DNA of 64,000 nucleotides from Morella rubra. Taxonomy: Eukaryota; Streptophyta; Magnoliopsida; Fagales; Myricaceae. Below are positions 22,846-34,837 of this stretch, one piece after another. Under the pieces are notes generated by a model. That model ran no database searches and was not told the DNA's origin. It saw only the letters and a list, made by a program, of their open reading frames with translations. How positions within the stretch are numbered: position 1 is the stretch's first letter; every line of letters begins with the position of its first letter. The translations under genes and the position numbers were made by a program. The stretch lies in the NCBI GenBank assembly GCA_003952965.2, contig CM025852.1:26813693-26877692 (forward strand), in the 5' to 3' direction.

Positions 22846-23760
22846 ATACACAGATGTACGTGGGAGAATGCGTTGGGTTGGGCCATTCAGGTGCATTTGT
22901 GTTATGCTTTGGACCGTCTTGCCTACCCATTCTTAAATACATTCGGAGCTTCTTACTCCCGAGGAAACGAATATGTGCACCTCGTTAACTGGGCTTGGAG
23001 AAAGAGGTCCATGGTTAAGGCCGATACTCGGAAAAGGGAACATTTTTTTGGTTACCCTGTACGGAAGGTCAAATGGGCCTCGTATTAGTCCAAGCACATC
23101 TTGTCCACCATCCAGGGCATTCCCATACAGGGAATCATACGGTGAAACACACAAGTCCATCTATGAGTTTTTTTTTTAACCGAAAACAAAAGAATTCGGG
23201 TGCCTGGACCATTTGATCTGGATTTGTGGGTATCTTTGTTGCGGAGGAAACCTCCTAACCTCCTATATAGAATGGTTCTGATTTTTTACGGGATGGATGC
23301 TTATTGCTATTTATTGGGAAAACGAAATTAACTAGAATAATAAGAATAAAAAATAACAAAAAGCAAAGAACAAAAGAATCCTCGTAATTTGAAGTACAAG
23401 TCGTTGAGATTGTGATAATAGCGAGGCAGTTTCCATTACTCTCCCAAAGGCTTCTGTCAAATCGCTAGGGTCAATTCCGTGAGCCACCGGATTTCTCTTG
23501 ATTCTGAACCCCGACGGTTTGGTGCGATAGCTCTACCTTTAATGGGGCTTTTTTCAAACCTTATTTTTCCCAGAAACTAGACACTTGTCAAAAGGCTTTC
23601 TCTTGACTTCTTGATTGGAATGCAGATTTTGATACACACGCGTCTAGATAAGAGATTTAAATGTTTGTGGGTATACCTCCGGTTGAGTCGTGGCTTTTTT
23701 CAAACCTTTCTTTTTGTAATCTAAAAAGTAATAGAAGAAATCTTGTGTACATGATACCTA
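22846..23760. other. Unassigned region, no feature seen
   Basis: Short overlapping frames on both strands around 22930-23180 show no family signature. No repeat partner was found in the window. Confidence 0.35.
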
Positions 23761-23765
23761 ATTTA

Positions 23766-23938
23766 CATAGCGTCTAGATAGTAAAATTTTAATAAAATTT
23801 TATTTTTATTAAATGTATTTCAAAATTTTATTTTTATTTTTATCACTTATTTATCAATTTCAATACATCTCTTTTTTAATATTAATATAAAATTTTAACA
23901 AAATTTTACTAAAATTTTGTTATAAAACTCTATGTTTA
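23766..23938. mobile_element. Putative AT-rich MITE
   Basis: The left end ACATAGCGTCTAGATAGTAA and the right end TTATAAAACTCTATGT are imperfect inverse copies. The subterminal AAAATTTTA.TAAAATTTT pairs well. It lies next to the repeated GTGTTCTCTTGCTCGCATGC segment. Confidence 0.45.
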
Positions 23939-23994
23939 GTGTTCTCTTGCTCGCATGCAGATTGAGCTTATGTGTTTAAGAGAAGTAGATGTTT

Positions 23995-24340
23995 GTGGCC
24001 CGAAGGAATTTGAGGACACACTACAAGACGCTGAAGTGGTTCGTGCACAACTGTCATGCACACAAGCTTAGACATCTTCGTATTCCCTCGAAATGGTGAA
24101 CCAATCGTATACGTTTCCATCACTGTTTTTCTTGTACTCCAGGAGTAGGGAAGAGCGATTGAATGCTGTTAGCTTGACAAAGCCAAAGTCGTCATGGTCT
24201 CTGTAGATACTCTATTTGGGTACTACTCCGGGGCCTAGTTTGCTCCCTAGTCCCTGCTCTGCACCCTCCCCCTCCAGCAACAACAGGGGTTGTTCCTTTC
24301 ATGTTGCATGACTGAATAATGTGACTTTTCTGAAGTGGCG
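23995..24340 (-). pseudogene. Purple acid phosphatase 3'-end fragment
   Basis: Minus-strand sequence matches the last exon of copy 1 from the VVAGGGGCRAG stretch to the C-terminal CVHDSC region, with several extra indels. No upstream exons are present. Confidence 0.65.
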
Positions 24341-24751
24341 CCTTGATTCTACACGGCCGAGACTGTACTTGCAATCATCATCAATGAGTTGGAATAAATG
24401 ACAAAAAGTTGCCTTCAGTCTAAGAATACTAATCAGAACTATCTTTTATGTCGCATGAGTTTTTTTTTTTTTCTTTTTTCTTTGAGGTAATTGCTACTCA
24501 TGTTTTCGATGTGGGTCGGTTTGACACCTCAGCAAAAATACATCAGGCATAACTTCCCTCGGAAAGATTTATATTAATATGAACTAAATATACAAGACAA
24601 TAGGCAAGTAGAAAGGACTCAAAATACTTAATAATAATAATAAAAAAAAGATGGCCAACAACAGAAGCATAATCGACACAAATTAATACACAGATCAAAA
24701 TAGTCTAAATACTTAATAAGGCTAAAACTAGAACACCCATCTTTTATATAT

Positions 24752-25196
24752 TTAGTAAAATCTAATATATGCCTTCATCATAAAGCCTTTGACCTCCTCA
24801 CAATTTTGACACTTCAACCCAAAAATCTGAACAATATCTCCTTCTTGTAGCTTCTTGTCATTAACAAACTCTTTCCACCCTTTTCCTCTGACATAATATC
24901 TATTACCTCTGTGAAAATGTATGGGCTTGGAGTTCATTGTTTCGTCAAAGAATGGTAAATTCCTTTCAGGCACTATATGTTCATTGTTCCTTTGTATGTA
25001 AATCCCATGCGAGTTTTTTATGTCACTACGGGACAATTCCTTCCATAACAACAAGTCTTGAGGCCCAGACTTAACCTTATTAACATCCAGGCATCTAGGA
25101 CACGGATGGTCCAGAGAATAAATACGACGACCGACTGATCCGGCACGTTCAGCCATTGGACACAACGCCAAATTCACGTCCATTCTTCCTCCTGTT
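24752..25196 (-). CDS. B3-like domain protein, second exon (best-preserved copy)
   Basis: The frame is open from the acceptor-like ATTATAG before GAATAACAGG (25197) to the stop at 24752. From MDVNLALCPMAER (ATG 25183-25181) it gives 143 residues. Conserved family blocks: HPCPRCLDVNKVK (two Cys, ~35-45), LSRSDIKNSHGIYIQ, KPIHFHRGNRYYVRGKGW, KEFVNDKKLQEGDIVQIFGL and a Cys-rich end KCQNCEEVKGFM. The order R..GW..FV..K.L..GD.V resembles plant B3 DNA-binding domains, so a transcription-factor-like role is possible but unproven. The frame stays open upstream to 25489, but conservation with the other copies stops at the acceptor, so exon 1 is probably elsewhere or missing. A divergent partner starts ~290 bp away. 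Confidence 0.6.
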
Positions 25197-25488
25197 ATTC
25201 CTATAATTGTCAGATTGGAGTGAAAACAAAATGTCAGATAAGATGTATACCTCTCTGTTCTTCCTCTACAAACTGTAGCAAGTGAAAGTACAGGGCGCAA
25301 AATGTAAATTTTGAATTGGAAATTATATATATACAACACAGAATTGCATGCATCGATCTTAAAGTCAGCAGTTCTGGTTAGGCTAGCTCTTGCAAAAATT
25401 AGACGTGCGAACCCTAGAGAAAACAAAGGGGAAATTATAAGAACGCGTTGCTGTCGCCTTCTACCAAAACCGGAAAAGCCCATCGTCA

Positions 25489-25980
25489 TGGACGCCGAAT
25501 TTCGAAGCCCGACTCAAGAAGTCCAACCAGTCGTGCCTTTTCCAACTCCTGGAAAACCTAGGAGGACCTCCAGAGGCTAAATCCTCGCCGGTGGAATCGA
25601 GATCTACCCGTACCTCGTCACTCTAATTTGCTCCATTCTTTCCATTTTGAACCTTCTCACTCAAACGCACAGCCATGGCCATCGACGTACGTCGAGCAAC
25701 TGCATCAGTTCGTTCCGTCCTTGAACAACTCGGACAACGACAGCAACTAGGTTGAAGACGGGAATCCCGGCATGGTGGAGGACGATGGCGTTTGTTCTTA
25801 CCTGCAGTCGAGGAGCGCCGAGAAATATGGCCCATTGGCAGCACCAGTCCGTCCTTGAACAACTCGGACAACGACAGCAATTAGGTTGAAGACGGGAATC
25901 CCGGCATGGAGGAGGACGATGGCGTTTGTTCTTACCTGTCGGGGAGCGCCGACAAATATGGCCGGTTTGTACCATCTCAC
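25489..25980 (+). pseudogene. Divergent partner of the B3-like gene, copy 2, with internal duplication
   Basis: Contains the short frame MDAEFRSPTQEVQPVV (25489), the ATG at 25675 leading to SVLEQLGQRQQLG and a stop, and the VEDDGVCSYL piece. A ~131-bp unit starting at CCGTCCTTGAACAACTC is tandemly repeated (about 25717-25847 and 25848-25975). Family unknown; see copy 1 at 10440. Confidence 0.4.
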
Positions 25981-26256
25981 TCGCGCAGACGTCCAGAAAA
26001 TAAGATTAGATTTAAACTAGCGTATTTTCTCTCCCTTTGTAGCCTTTAAAGAAGATCAGAAACATAACATTAATTTCCAATATCAATCAACTATATATAC
26101 ATATCTAATTAACAACAATAAATGAACTCTCGAAGTGTTTTGATTACTTGCTAAAAATAGCTCCTCATCATATCGTACTTATTCTAACATACACACATCC
26201 AACATGAAATTAATTACCTCGTATCAATTACAATCATATATCAAAATACTATGATA
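25981..26256. other. Partner-gene downstream flank (empty site for the hAT insertion)
   Basis: The sequence CGCAGACGTCCAGAAAATAAG continues into TTTAAACTAGC and matches the right flank of the 51605-56104 element. It therefore shows the state before insertion. No gene is seen. Confidence 0.5.
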
Positions 26257-26530
26257 TGAAAACTCTCAAAGAATGAAAATAAATTGTACCTTGGTGTTCT
26301 CGTGCTCGCAGCTTGAGCTTCTGTTTAGACCGGCCTGTGTGGGTCTACATACATGGAGGAAGCTAGGTTTAATATATAGAATAAGGATGAGATGAAAACT
26401 CTCAAAGAATGAAAATAAATTGTACCTTGGTGTTCTCGTGCTCGCAGCTTGAGCTTCTGTGTAGACCGGCCTGTGTGGGTCGACGTTCATGGAGGAAGCT
26501 AGGCTAGCTTAATATATATGAATAAGGATG
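26257..26530. repeat. Two-unit tandem repeat, about 134 bp
   Basis: Units start GATATGAAAACTCTCAAAGA / GATGAAAACTCTCAAAGAAT and include GTTCTCGTGCTCGCAGCTTG and GACCGGCCTGTGTGGGTC. They lie at 26257-26392 and 26393-26530. Confidence 0.8.
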
Positions 26531-26578
26531 AGAAGTACCAAGGCAAGTAAGGCTAATTTTGGTCTTATGTCGGTAAGT

Positions 26579-27085
26579 GGTGATGCTGATAATAGATATG
26601 CAAGCAGTGAGGGTCCGCTTTGAATTCTTTTTGTATTTTTGATCGGCCCTCTTTGAATTCAATAACAAAGAATTTATTAATCTAGTTACTTACCGTGCTT
26701 TGTAGCCAGAGGCGGAACCAAGCCATGGCGGACCATGGAGGCCGCCATGGTTGAGCCTAGGGTCCAGGCCAATGAAGCTTACTCTGATGGTGATGCTGAT
26801 AATCGATATGCAAGCAGTGAGGGCCCGCTTTGAATTCGTTTTGTGTTTTTGATCGGCCCTCTTTGAATTCAATAACAAAGAATTTATTAACTAGTTACTT
26901 ACCGTGCTTTGTAGCCAGGGGCGGAACCAAGCCATGGCGGACCATGGCGGCCGCCATGGTTGGCTTCGTCCAAAATATATTTTTAAATGTATTTTTTTTT
27001 TAATTTTATAAATAGGTTGGCCTGGGCCCGCCATGTTTGAGCCTAGGGCCCAGGCCAATGAAGCTTCCTCTGATGGTGATGGAGA
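26579..27085. repeat. Two-unit tandem repeat (212 and ~290 bp) carrying hAT-like ends
   Basis: Both units start GTGATGCTGATAAT.GATATG and include CAGAGGCGGAACC or CAGGGGCGGAACC followed by AAGCCATGGCGGACCATGG. Unit 2 has about 80 extra bases (26963-27040). CAGGGGCGGA is typical of plant hAT termini, so a small element may lie within. Confidence 0.6.
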
Positions 27086-27400
27086 GCACCCACATGCTCT
27101 CCGGACGTCGCACTCACGCGGCCATGCACCCTGATTCTCTTTGTTTTTTGCTCCTTTATTTCTTTACCACATATGCCCTTATTTCTCCTTTTATGTTTGT
27201 ACCCTTTTTATTAGCCTTTCTCTTCCCTGCTGCGTATAAGCTTGCACTGTAGAGAAAGGATAATTTACCTCATTTTCTCTTGCTCTCTGTGTGTTCGGCA
27301 TCTCTGGGTTCTAACACTAACCTCTGCTTCAATGTGCTTCTTTCAGTACATATCATTAATCATGACTTAGATTTGGCCGTAAGTGAATTACGTCACCAAG
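27086..27400. other. Unassigned spacer
   Basis: Pyrimidine-rich sequence with no supportable gene. Confidence 0.3.
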
Positions 27401-27404
27401 CTTG

Positions 27405-28612
27405 ATAGGCTGATAGCTGTGTGTGTTTTGTCGTTAAACTTGTACAAAGACGGTGCAAAACGGCTCAAATCAATTGTCGCATGCATCTACGTACCCAAAG
27501 ATTAAAGCAATGCTAGCTAGCTCTAATCATACGTAAATATAATAGCCTTCACTGCTTTACCGAAGTTAGTTACAACACCATTGCATCAATGGAAGATTTC
27601 ATACTTATTCAAGTTATAGTCTGCCCGAAGGAATTTGATGAGGCACAGGGTGGCTCTAAGGTAATTGAAGTTTTAGTTAGGCGAAACTCTAAAATGAGGC
27701 CTATTATAATAATTTATAAAATAATATATTTTTAAAAAATAAAATTTATTTAAAAAGTATTGTTCTAATTTTTTGATATGCAAAATAACTTTGATATTTA
27801 ATTTGTTAATATATCATTTTTAATTAATAATATTGCTAATCCATTTAATCTTTTTTGAGTCATAATAAATTATTATAAAACAGAATAATGAACTTAAAAT
27901 AAACACAAACACAAACTTAAAATAAGACTACATTACAAATAATGATAACTAAAACAAATACATTGTAAAATAAAATAAAATTAAAAATTTTAGAATAATA
28001 GTACCTTTAGTGACAAGTGATCTTGATGCCAACTATAAGAGTTAAGAAGTACCAAGAAATGCTAATCTCAAGGAGATTTTATAGGATTTTCAATTAAAGA
28101 AATTGAATCAATTGGCTAAGACTTTATAGGGTTTCTTTGAATTAATTGCAATTAATATCTTTAAATGATAAGATTTTATAGGTTTAAACGGAGACTTTAT
28201 AAGTACTACAAAAAATGAAGAGTTAATGCTCCTTCAATCAATGAGATTTAAAAAGCCTATTCAATCAATATACTCTTTAAGGTAAAATTTTTGTGGCCTT
28301 GACATTAAATTTTCTTTAAATATACCATTAAAGAAAATTTTGAATTGGGACCTCTTAAATTTGGAAAGTTAATACTCCTGAGATTTAATAGGCCTTTTCA
28401 ATTAATATACTCTTTAACCTTAAGTTTTTTAAACCTTTGACATTAATTTTTTTAAAATATACCATTAAAAAAATTTAAATGGGGGCCTCCTAAATTTAGA
28501 GGCCTTAGACAACCGCCTATGCTGCTTATAGTTGGTGCTGTCACCGAGGACACACTTCAAGACGCTGAAGTGGCTGACGAACAACTGTCATGCACGCAAG
28601 CTAAGACATCGA
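27405..28612 (-). pseudogene. Purple acid phosphatase 3' end split by a transposon
   Basis: The phosphatase 3' UTR lies at 27405-27645 and the terminal coding piece (CVHDSC.. region) at 28546-28612. In other copies they are contiguous at GAAGGAATTTGAGGACACAC. The intervening ~895 bp is an insertion. Confidence 0.65.
27646..28540. mobile_element. hAT-like non-autonomous element
   Basis: Begins CAGGGTGGCTCTAAGG and ends TTATAGTTGGTGCTG. Its inverted right end matches the start of the element at 19678. The interior is AT-rich with repeated AGGCCT/AAATTTAG blocks. GAGG(C)A occurs on both sides, but an exact 8-bp target duplication is not clear. Confidence 0.5.
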
Positions 28613-30435
28613 GTTCGATTATTATGCTAATACCTAATATACTGATGGGTGTTGAGCGACGGCTAGGATTGAGCCTTCATAATCTAAAGGCCTAGATCAC
28701 GCCACGTCAATTAAAATTAAGCTAACCCGCGCCCTACCCATATTACACTACTACGCGACCTGTTTTCCTCGTGACCCGTTAGCCTTTTGATCCGTTTTGC
28801 AGAAACTTTCAAGCATTCGAGGTTTTTGTTGCCCAGCTCCATTGCTCCCGTCCCCCCATACAGTTGCCCAGCTCCTGTTGCTCCGATCTCGTACGCCTAG
28901 GACATTGTCTCAGCCAAGAGCCATAGTTAGTTGTTGTTTCTATTTTGTTGGTTTTTTTCTTGTTGTTGATACCGGCAAGACCCAGCCCGTCGCCCCCAGC
29001 CCCTGTAAGTTTGATTTCTTTAAGTTTTTTTGAATATTAAGGAACAGAGACATGGGGTTCACGGTAGCTCGTTTAGGGATTCCATTCTTTAAGTTTTGTT
29101 TACGATTTTGAAATTAAATGGATGTTGATGGATGTTGCAATAAGCTGCAATATTAACTCTATAGTGAAGAAGTAGCAGTTGTCTTCTGTTTGCAATATTA
29201 TGGTTTGGCTTTGAATTTTGGAAGACAAAGTCGTGCATGTCTCTGGTGTTAGGTTCACGTTAATTTGCTGATTATTAATTTACTATTTTCTTCTCTAGGA
29301 ATCGAAAGGAAACTTTTGTGAAGCTTGTATTATTGCTCTGTAATTCTGTTCATCAGATGGTGGTTGAGAATAGACCAATATGATGTGGCGATTTTGAAAT
29401 TGGTGGAATAAGTTTGTTTCCGATTTTGAAATTAGTGGCTGATACCTTCAATTATTTCAAAGGGTGTAGCACATTCTAGCAGAAGTACTGGATGAGTTCC
29501 CAAATAGCGTATTTTTTTTTATATATTGCCATGATGTAACAAAGACACTTCAATATGTTCTTGTTGAATGTAACTTGCAAAATTATGGGGAAGTATATAC
29601 ATAGAAGTCCATGTTGAGGAGTGTAACAAAAAGGCCTTCTTTGGTTCACAGATTGTCACATATTACAGTTGACTTGTTTTATGAGGCTGAAGTTTCTCAT
29701 GTAGGTTTTTTCTTTTTGAGCAGGACAGGTTCGTGGTTCATTTAGAGCTCATCCTATTCTGTCTTACACAGGGGAATATTGGGAAAGTCCATCAGGCTGC
29801 TCTGTGATATGGTTTTCATGTTTTCCTGTGCCTAGAAACTACCCCAGATTTAGAAGCTTCACTTTCTGATGCCTAACCTTGTGATTACCATAACAGAAAT
29901 TTGTTGGTAGAAAAACTTATTACAAGAGCCATTGGGCTTTAGGTTAAATGAGACCTCTTGTCTTATAAGAATGTGATGGAGGGGGTGGTTGTGATTCAAG
30001 ATCCACTAGGTGTTTGCATCACTTACCAAAGAAAAAAGAAGAATTTCACAACAAAAAGTAGATGGTTTCGTGTTTCTTGTCCTAGACTAGTTGCCCAATC
30101 TTTTATCGGGTAAAGTGTATGATTGGTTGATTGGGCTGTGCTTTCTCTTGGAAACTTAAAGTATGCATTGTAAGGGGGACAAAAGAGAAAGAGAAATAGA
30201 AAAAACAAAACAAGTAACCTGGAATGACAAAAGAATAAGAGTTCTATTGCTACTCATGAGTTCAGATGTGACCAATTCCTTTAAGTCGAACTGGTTGTGC
30301 TAATTCACTTTGTTCTCTCATGATTTGGAATTACAGGTTGAAAGGAATACGCATAATAAGGATGGAATTCTGCTAATTTTCTGATAATATCCTTCAGAGC
30401 TCAAGTTGATTCTTTTGATTCTTTTTTTCTTTTAG
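28613..30435. other. Region upstream of the NifU fragment; possible decayed exons
   Basis: A pyrimidine-rich stretch near 28780-28920 followed by AT-rich, intron-like sequence fits an old gene 5' half belonging to the NifU fragment. I could not recognise any exon with confidence. Confidence 0.3.
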
Positions 30436-30628
30436 GTTCTTGGTGAGATTAGACTGTACCTCGCGGGTATAGGAGGTGGACTTCTTAAGCTTGTCTAGAT
30501 CAATGACTACGTTGTCAAAGTTCGGCTTAGTGGACCTGCAGCTGGAGTTATGACAGTCCGTGTTGCTCTTAACACAAAAACTGAGGGAAAAAACACCTTC
30601 CATTGTGGCCGTCCAGCTGACAGAATGA
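30436..30628 (+). pseudogene. Chloroplast NifU-like protein, C-terminal domain fragment
   Basis: After an acceptor-like TTTTAG the frame reads VLGEIRLYLAGIGGG, LLKLV, a TAG stop, then [21 protein letters not shown] one-base insertion follows, and the next frame gives [18 protein letters not shown] and a stop. This is the second, Cys-less NifU domain of plastid NFU proteins, which act as Fe-S scaffolds. A nonsense codon and a frameshift make it a pseudogene. The first (Cys-containing) domain was not found. Confidence 0.75.
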
Positions 30629-31207
30629 CATTCGCATTTTAAAAACATTGTCCACCACAAGCAGAGGATAGATTTAGGAGTATATTTAATGGCAAAACTG
30701 TTCAGCTTGCAAAAGTCGACTTTCCTCATAGTATTTGATCTATGTTTTCCATGTACATCAAGATATAAGAAAATGAGCTGTGTGGCATGAAGTAATTACT
30801 TAAAAGTTCTTATATTTCTCATTCAGTGATGGCTTGGGCAAATGCTTATGTTGTTCAACTTTCAAGCACTTGTTTTTAGGACCAATTTTGGTCAGTCATG
30901 CTGGTTCACGCTATTTTAATTGCTTTACCAAGATGGGGCATGTCCGTGCAAAAGGTTGACGACTATTCACTAAATGAAGGGTTCCACACTCAGAACCATT
31001 TTATTTTTGCAGAATTGCTGCATTTACAAATACAGGTCATATATGTTGAAACAGAGGCACAGAGCATTACAAGATTCTCTTTTTTAGCACAATTACGTTC
31101 CAGAATGATGTTCACAACACAAGATAGCCACTTAAAAGTGTCTTGTAGCCACTTGAGAGAACATCCGTATACTATTCTATTCAAGTATCACTGAACAGGT
31201 TATCTTT
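30629..31207. other. Convergent spacer between two plastid-protein fragments
   Basis: An open frame at 30898-31194 (98 codons) has no recognisable family and no duplicate in the window; I do not call it a gene. Confidence 0.3.
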
Positions 31208-31447
31208 CTAGTACTCATCATCTTCATCTCTCGATCCGAAGAATCAACTCACAACAACAGCTACAGTTCCAAGAACTAGAAACAGAGCTAAAACCTCAAA
31301 TCCACCTCCAACACCAACGGCAATGCTTGGACCAGGTGCAAAGAACAAAAATGGTGAACAACCCCAGCCACTGTAGAATGGTACACCATAACCGTAACCG
31401 TACCCACCAACTAAAGGTAAGGCAACAGAAGGATTAATGTAAATGTT
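31208..31447 (-). pseudogene. C-terminal fragment of a Gly/Tyr-rich membrane protein (probably plastid)
   Basis: The minus strand reads TNIYINPSVALPLVGGYGYG, YGVPFYSGWG, FFAPGPSIAVGVGGGF, a hydrophobic segment VLALFLVLGTVAVVS, then a TGA where relatives have a codon, and FFGSRDEDDEY. The pattern is that of an uncharacterised green-plant membrane protein with a glycine-rich segment and one transmembrane helix. The in-frame stop and the lack of upstream exons make it a fragment. Confidence 0.5.
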
Positions 31448-32160
31448 GGTCTTGCCAAAAAAAACTTAACAATTCAACAAACTGGTCGCTAATAACTTGC
31501 TTTCAATCTTATTCAGTCAAAATCTCTAATCAGGCATGACAGGAAAAACAAAATCTCTGATCATGACTAAAGTTAGATAATCACCCAGAAAACAACGTAC
31601 AGGTAACAAGTGAACACAATATCAAAGAAATGAGGACGAGGGCTTACCCAGAAAAGAATCAACAGGAATATCATGAGAAGAAAAAAGCAGATTTCAAACA
31701 ATCTAATGCTAGACCAGTTGGCTAACAAACAATAATGTAGCTGGGCATTGCTTAAAAAGTGTAGTCATGCTGCTTGTGACGGAGGCCAAAACTGTCATGT
31801 GACTTCCTTTATTTCCAATGGGTGTGTATGTGGTGGGTTTTCCAAACTATACCACTGCTGCATCCTTAGATGATGGTAATATGGTATGGCGTGGGTTGCA
31901 TATAACATGGGGAAAATTAATAGATTGTATAAATTGTCAAGAAAGAGGTGGTAGCAGCAGTACAAAGGTTCTTCTCTACTGAATTTCTCCGCAAAGAGAT
32001 GAATCACAAAAATATTTTGCTTAGATCCTACTTTGGCGAGCCATTATCACCTAAGTTGATCTAACTAACTTGTAAACAAGGAGTCCTGACCCAAGAAATC
32101 ATGCATACAATAAAAACCAAACGAGCAAAAGGGGGACTGATGGCCAAAAAATGCAATGTC
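31448..32160. other. AT-rich spacer, no feature seen
   Basis: No exon or repeat could be supported. It separates the plastid-protein fragment from phosphatase copy 2. Confidence 0.4.
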
Positions 32161-32165
32161 TACCC

Positions 32166-34837
32166 TCTACTTCTGCCGAAGCCTCTGCAAGCTTTCCCTT
32201 CCCATGGGTTCTTCAAATGAGCCACTGTGCCCTGGATACCAAGCAGAGGAATATCCAAGCACACGATGAGCAGCGAAGATTAACCATGGTTGCTTCCGTC
32301 GATCTGCAGATGCAAGGCAACGCTCAATGAACTGGTACTGTTCTGTTCCCTCCCTCCAGTCATGTTCACTGTCAGCTATACAGAAGTGAAACATGCCATA
32401 ATCTGTTGAATACCTGCACATTTAGTAAAAAGACAATCACTCTAACACAAAAAAAGGATATTGGGAAAAATGGACCTAGTGATATGTTGGACGAGTTGTG
32501 ACACGAATTCAACTCCCCTCCTCATCTTTTGACCAAACGCAAAAGCACCAACCATTTTCATAGGAACTGCCTGTATTAAAACAGAGGATAACTAGGGGTT
32601 GCAAATGTCAAAATCAGAGAATATGTTACAGCATTCAGGGAGCACATCACATCCCACACTTAGGATATAGTCCATAGGGAAAAGATGGACTCATTCCAAG
32701 AAATGAGACCAGGATGAATCTTCCCAAGGGAACAAAGTGGTGTTAGGTGGTAAAGGTGTGATCTAAACGCACCAAGTGATAATTGCTATTGCGTGACCAA
32801 ATCCTTCGTTGGAAGTTGAGTACAATGCCAAGGTGCTTAGACTAGTGAATGATTCTGCTGATAATGAATGTCTCTATATCATCTCATCTACCTTCTTGCG
32901 ATAATTCCAGAGGATGCTCTTCGTGTTTTCTTAACAAGGCAGGCTAGTTCGGATGTGTGTTCCAACAGGGTGTGATCTTTTATTTCTCTTACACGGTGCT
33001 TAAATGTAGAAGATAAAATAAACATGATTCATATATGCAATTTACCAGAGCTTGGCTGTATTCTCAGCGGGAACGTAGAACACGGTCTCAGCAAGAACAC
33101 CGCATTCTCCACCTGAATCCTTATTTTCATAGAAGGATTCTGTAGGCCAGTCACGTTCATGATTACCGCTGCAAGATCATCAAATAAAAGATCCTTTATC
33201 CACCATCATGAATTAACACAAAGAATCTACCTTTTATGTCGCAATGGAAACAAATAATGGCAAACCTTGCAATCATATATGGGACAGTTGATCAATGGGC
33301 TCCACCTGTGATGTGAATTGGTCCCACTGCGAGATGTATCCAGTTGCATACGTTATATCCCCTATATGGAAAACTATGTCAAAGTTTTTCAAGTCTTTAA
33401 AAAGTTGGTCGGTAGTATTTAGTGATCCTGGCTGATAATCGAGGTACTCATTAGAACCATCACGCTCAGCCTGAAAAATACAGGAAAAGTTAGGAACCAT
33501 TTTACCATCTGCAATGCGCAGGAATCTTATTTCAGCTAACAACACAGACGCACACATAAAGTGAAGGGCTTGCATTTGGACCTGGAACTTCGAGATAGAT
33601 TCTCAAGGACCCCCCTACAAAAACTAAACGAGTAAATGACATCTTTTGCAATTTTATTGTCCTTGAATTTGGCCTACTATTTGATGTCTCTGGTGCCCAT
33701 CTTCTTTTGATTGCTGATCTACTAATTCCATTTGCAAACTGTACAATGAATGGAGAGCTAGAAAGTTTACTATTCTCTAGCTGAATAGGATTTGAGAAAG
33801 GGTTTTCTATGTTGCACAGAAGAATGCAGGAACGAAAATACATATTGATTCTCGTGGGGAAGTTGTAGCACATTTAATGGCTTTTAATCTACCTGGTAGT
33901 CCTAGTGCTCGAAGCTGGAAACTCCAATAGGCCAAGAGGCAGAACAGCTTTTTACATTTTATTCTGCTTCCTTATACTAATCCAAAAGATGGCGACTGGC
34001 CAAAGAAACCCCAAAATATAGCTTATGTATATGCGTTAAAGAGAGCGAAATTCTGTTGCATCGTAAACAATAGCTCATAAGGGCAATAACACATGGTGAT
34101 GCAGATATATGGTCAAGACAGAGAAGAAGCGTGACCATGTTATTTTTGCTTTACTGTGATTTAGGCACCCAGATAACGGTAAAAATCTTCCAATGATCAG
34201 GTCATCTCAAGGCACATGATAGTCATTGCCATCGGGCTCAAGCATTTAGATCCAGCCAGGCCGGGCAACAATGGAATATTTGAAGTATTTGTTGAAGGCA
34301 ACGAGGAAAAAGAATCAAGTCAATAAACCAACATTTGCAGGGCACTAGGGAATTATAAATCAAGTCATATCAGCATTGCTTATGTTTCGTGTCAGAAACA
34401 AAGCTTAGATAAACTGACTATATTTCCAATTTGGTTTGGAGCAGTGGATTTTCCTTTCAGGATGTGTCTATGTTTTCCGATCTGCTCTCTGTAGTTAGTA
34501 CATATAGATTTAATTCAGTAAATACTCAACAAGACACTACCTTTCCCATGTCGCCAAATATTGTTACGCGTTGTAGTGAGTCCTGGCCAGGATATGGTGA
34601 TGATTTGAAGGAAAACGTTTTGCTCCAGACGTATGAACCATTAGATAAGTGATGGCCCATCCTGGAAGCATACCTGAAATACCATTACAACAACCATTAG
34701 ATATCATCTAAAGTCCAGCATTACTTTGATATCAAGGAAATGAATGGAAACATACACACAGTCTGGCCACACATTTATTAAGAAACTTGTATGTATGAAA
34801 CCCCGATCACGCCAGCCCACTGTCCATGCTGGTGGAC
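32166..34837 (-). pseudogene. Purple acid phosphatase 27-like relic, copy 2 (five exons)
   Basis: Exons: 34837-34756 (PPAWTVGWRDRGFIHTSFL..), 34673-34541 (SNGSYVWSKTFSFKSSPYPG, metal motif FGDMGK), 33470-33266 (GDITYATGY), about 33173-33050 (GNHERDWP) and 32413-32166 (CIADSEHDW, AAHRVLGY, EEPMGRES). Most junctions fit GT-AG. Four of five metal-ligand motifs are visible. A one-base deletion at about 33291 turns PIESTVPY into PIDQLSHI and a stop. The exon at 32166 ends before the GHVH motif, and the last exon and signal peptide are missing. It is the most complete copy, but broken. Confidence 0.82.

Noticed and set aside
25197..25489. Upstream extension of the B3-like frame to 245 residues
   Set aside because: Conservation with the other four copies stops at the acceptor-like ATTATAG; the extension is probably intron and promoter that happens to be open.
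30898..31194. 98-codon open frame
   Set aside because: No recognised family, no duplicate and no splice or promoter context; shadow frames cover the same bases.
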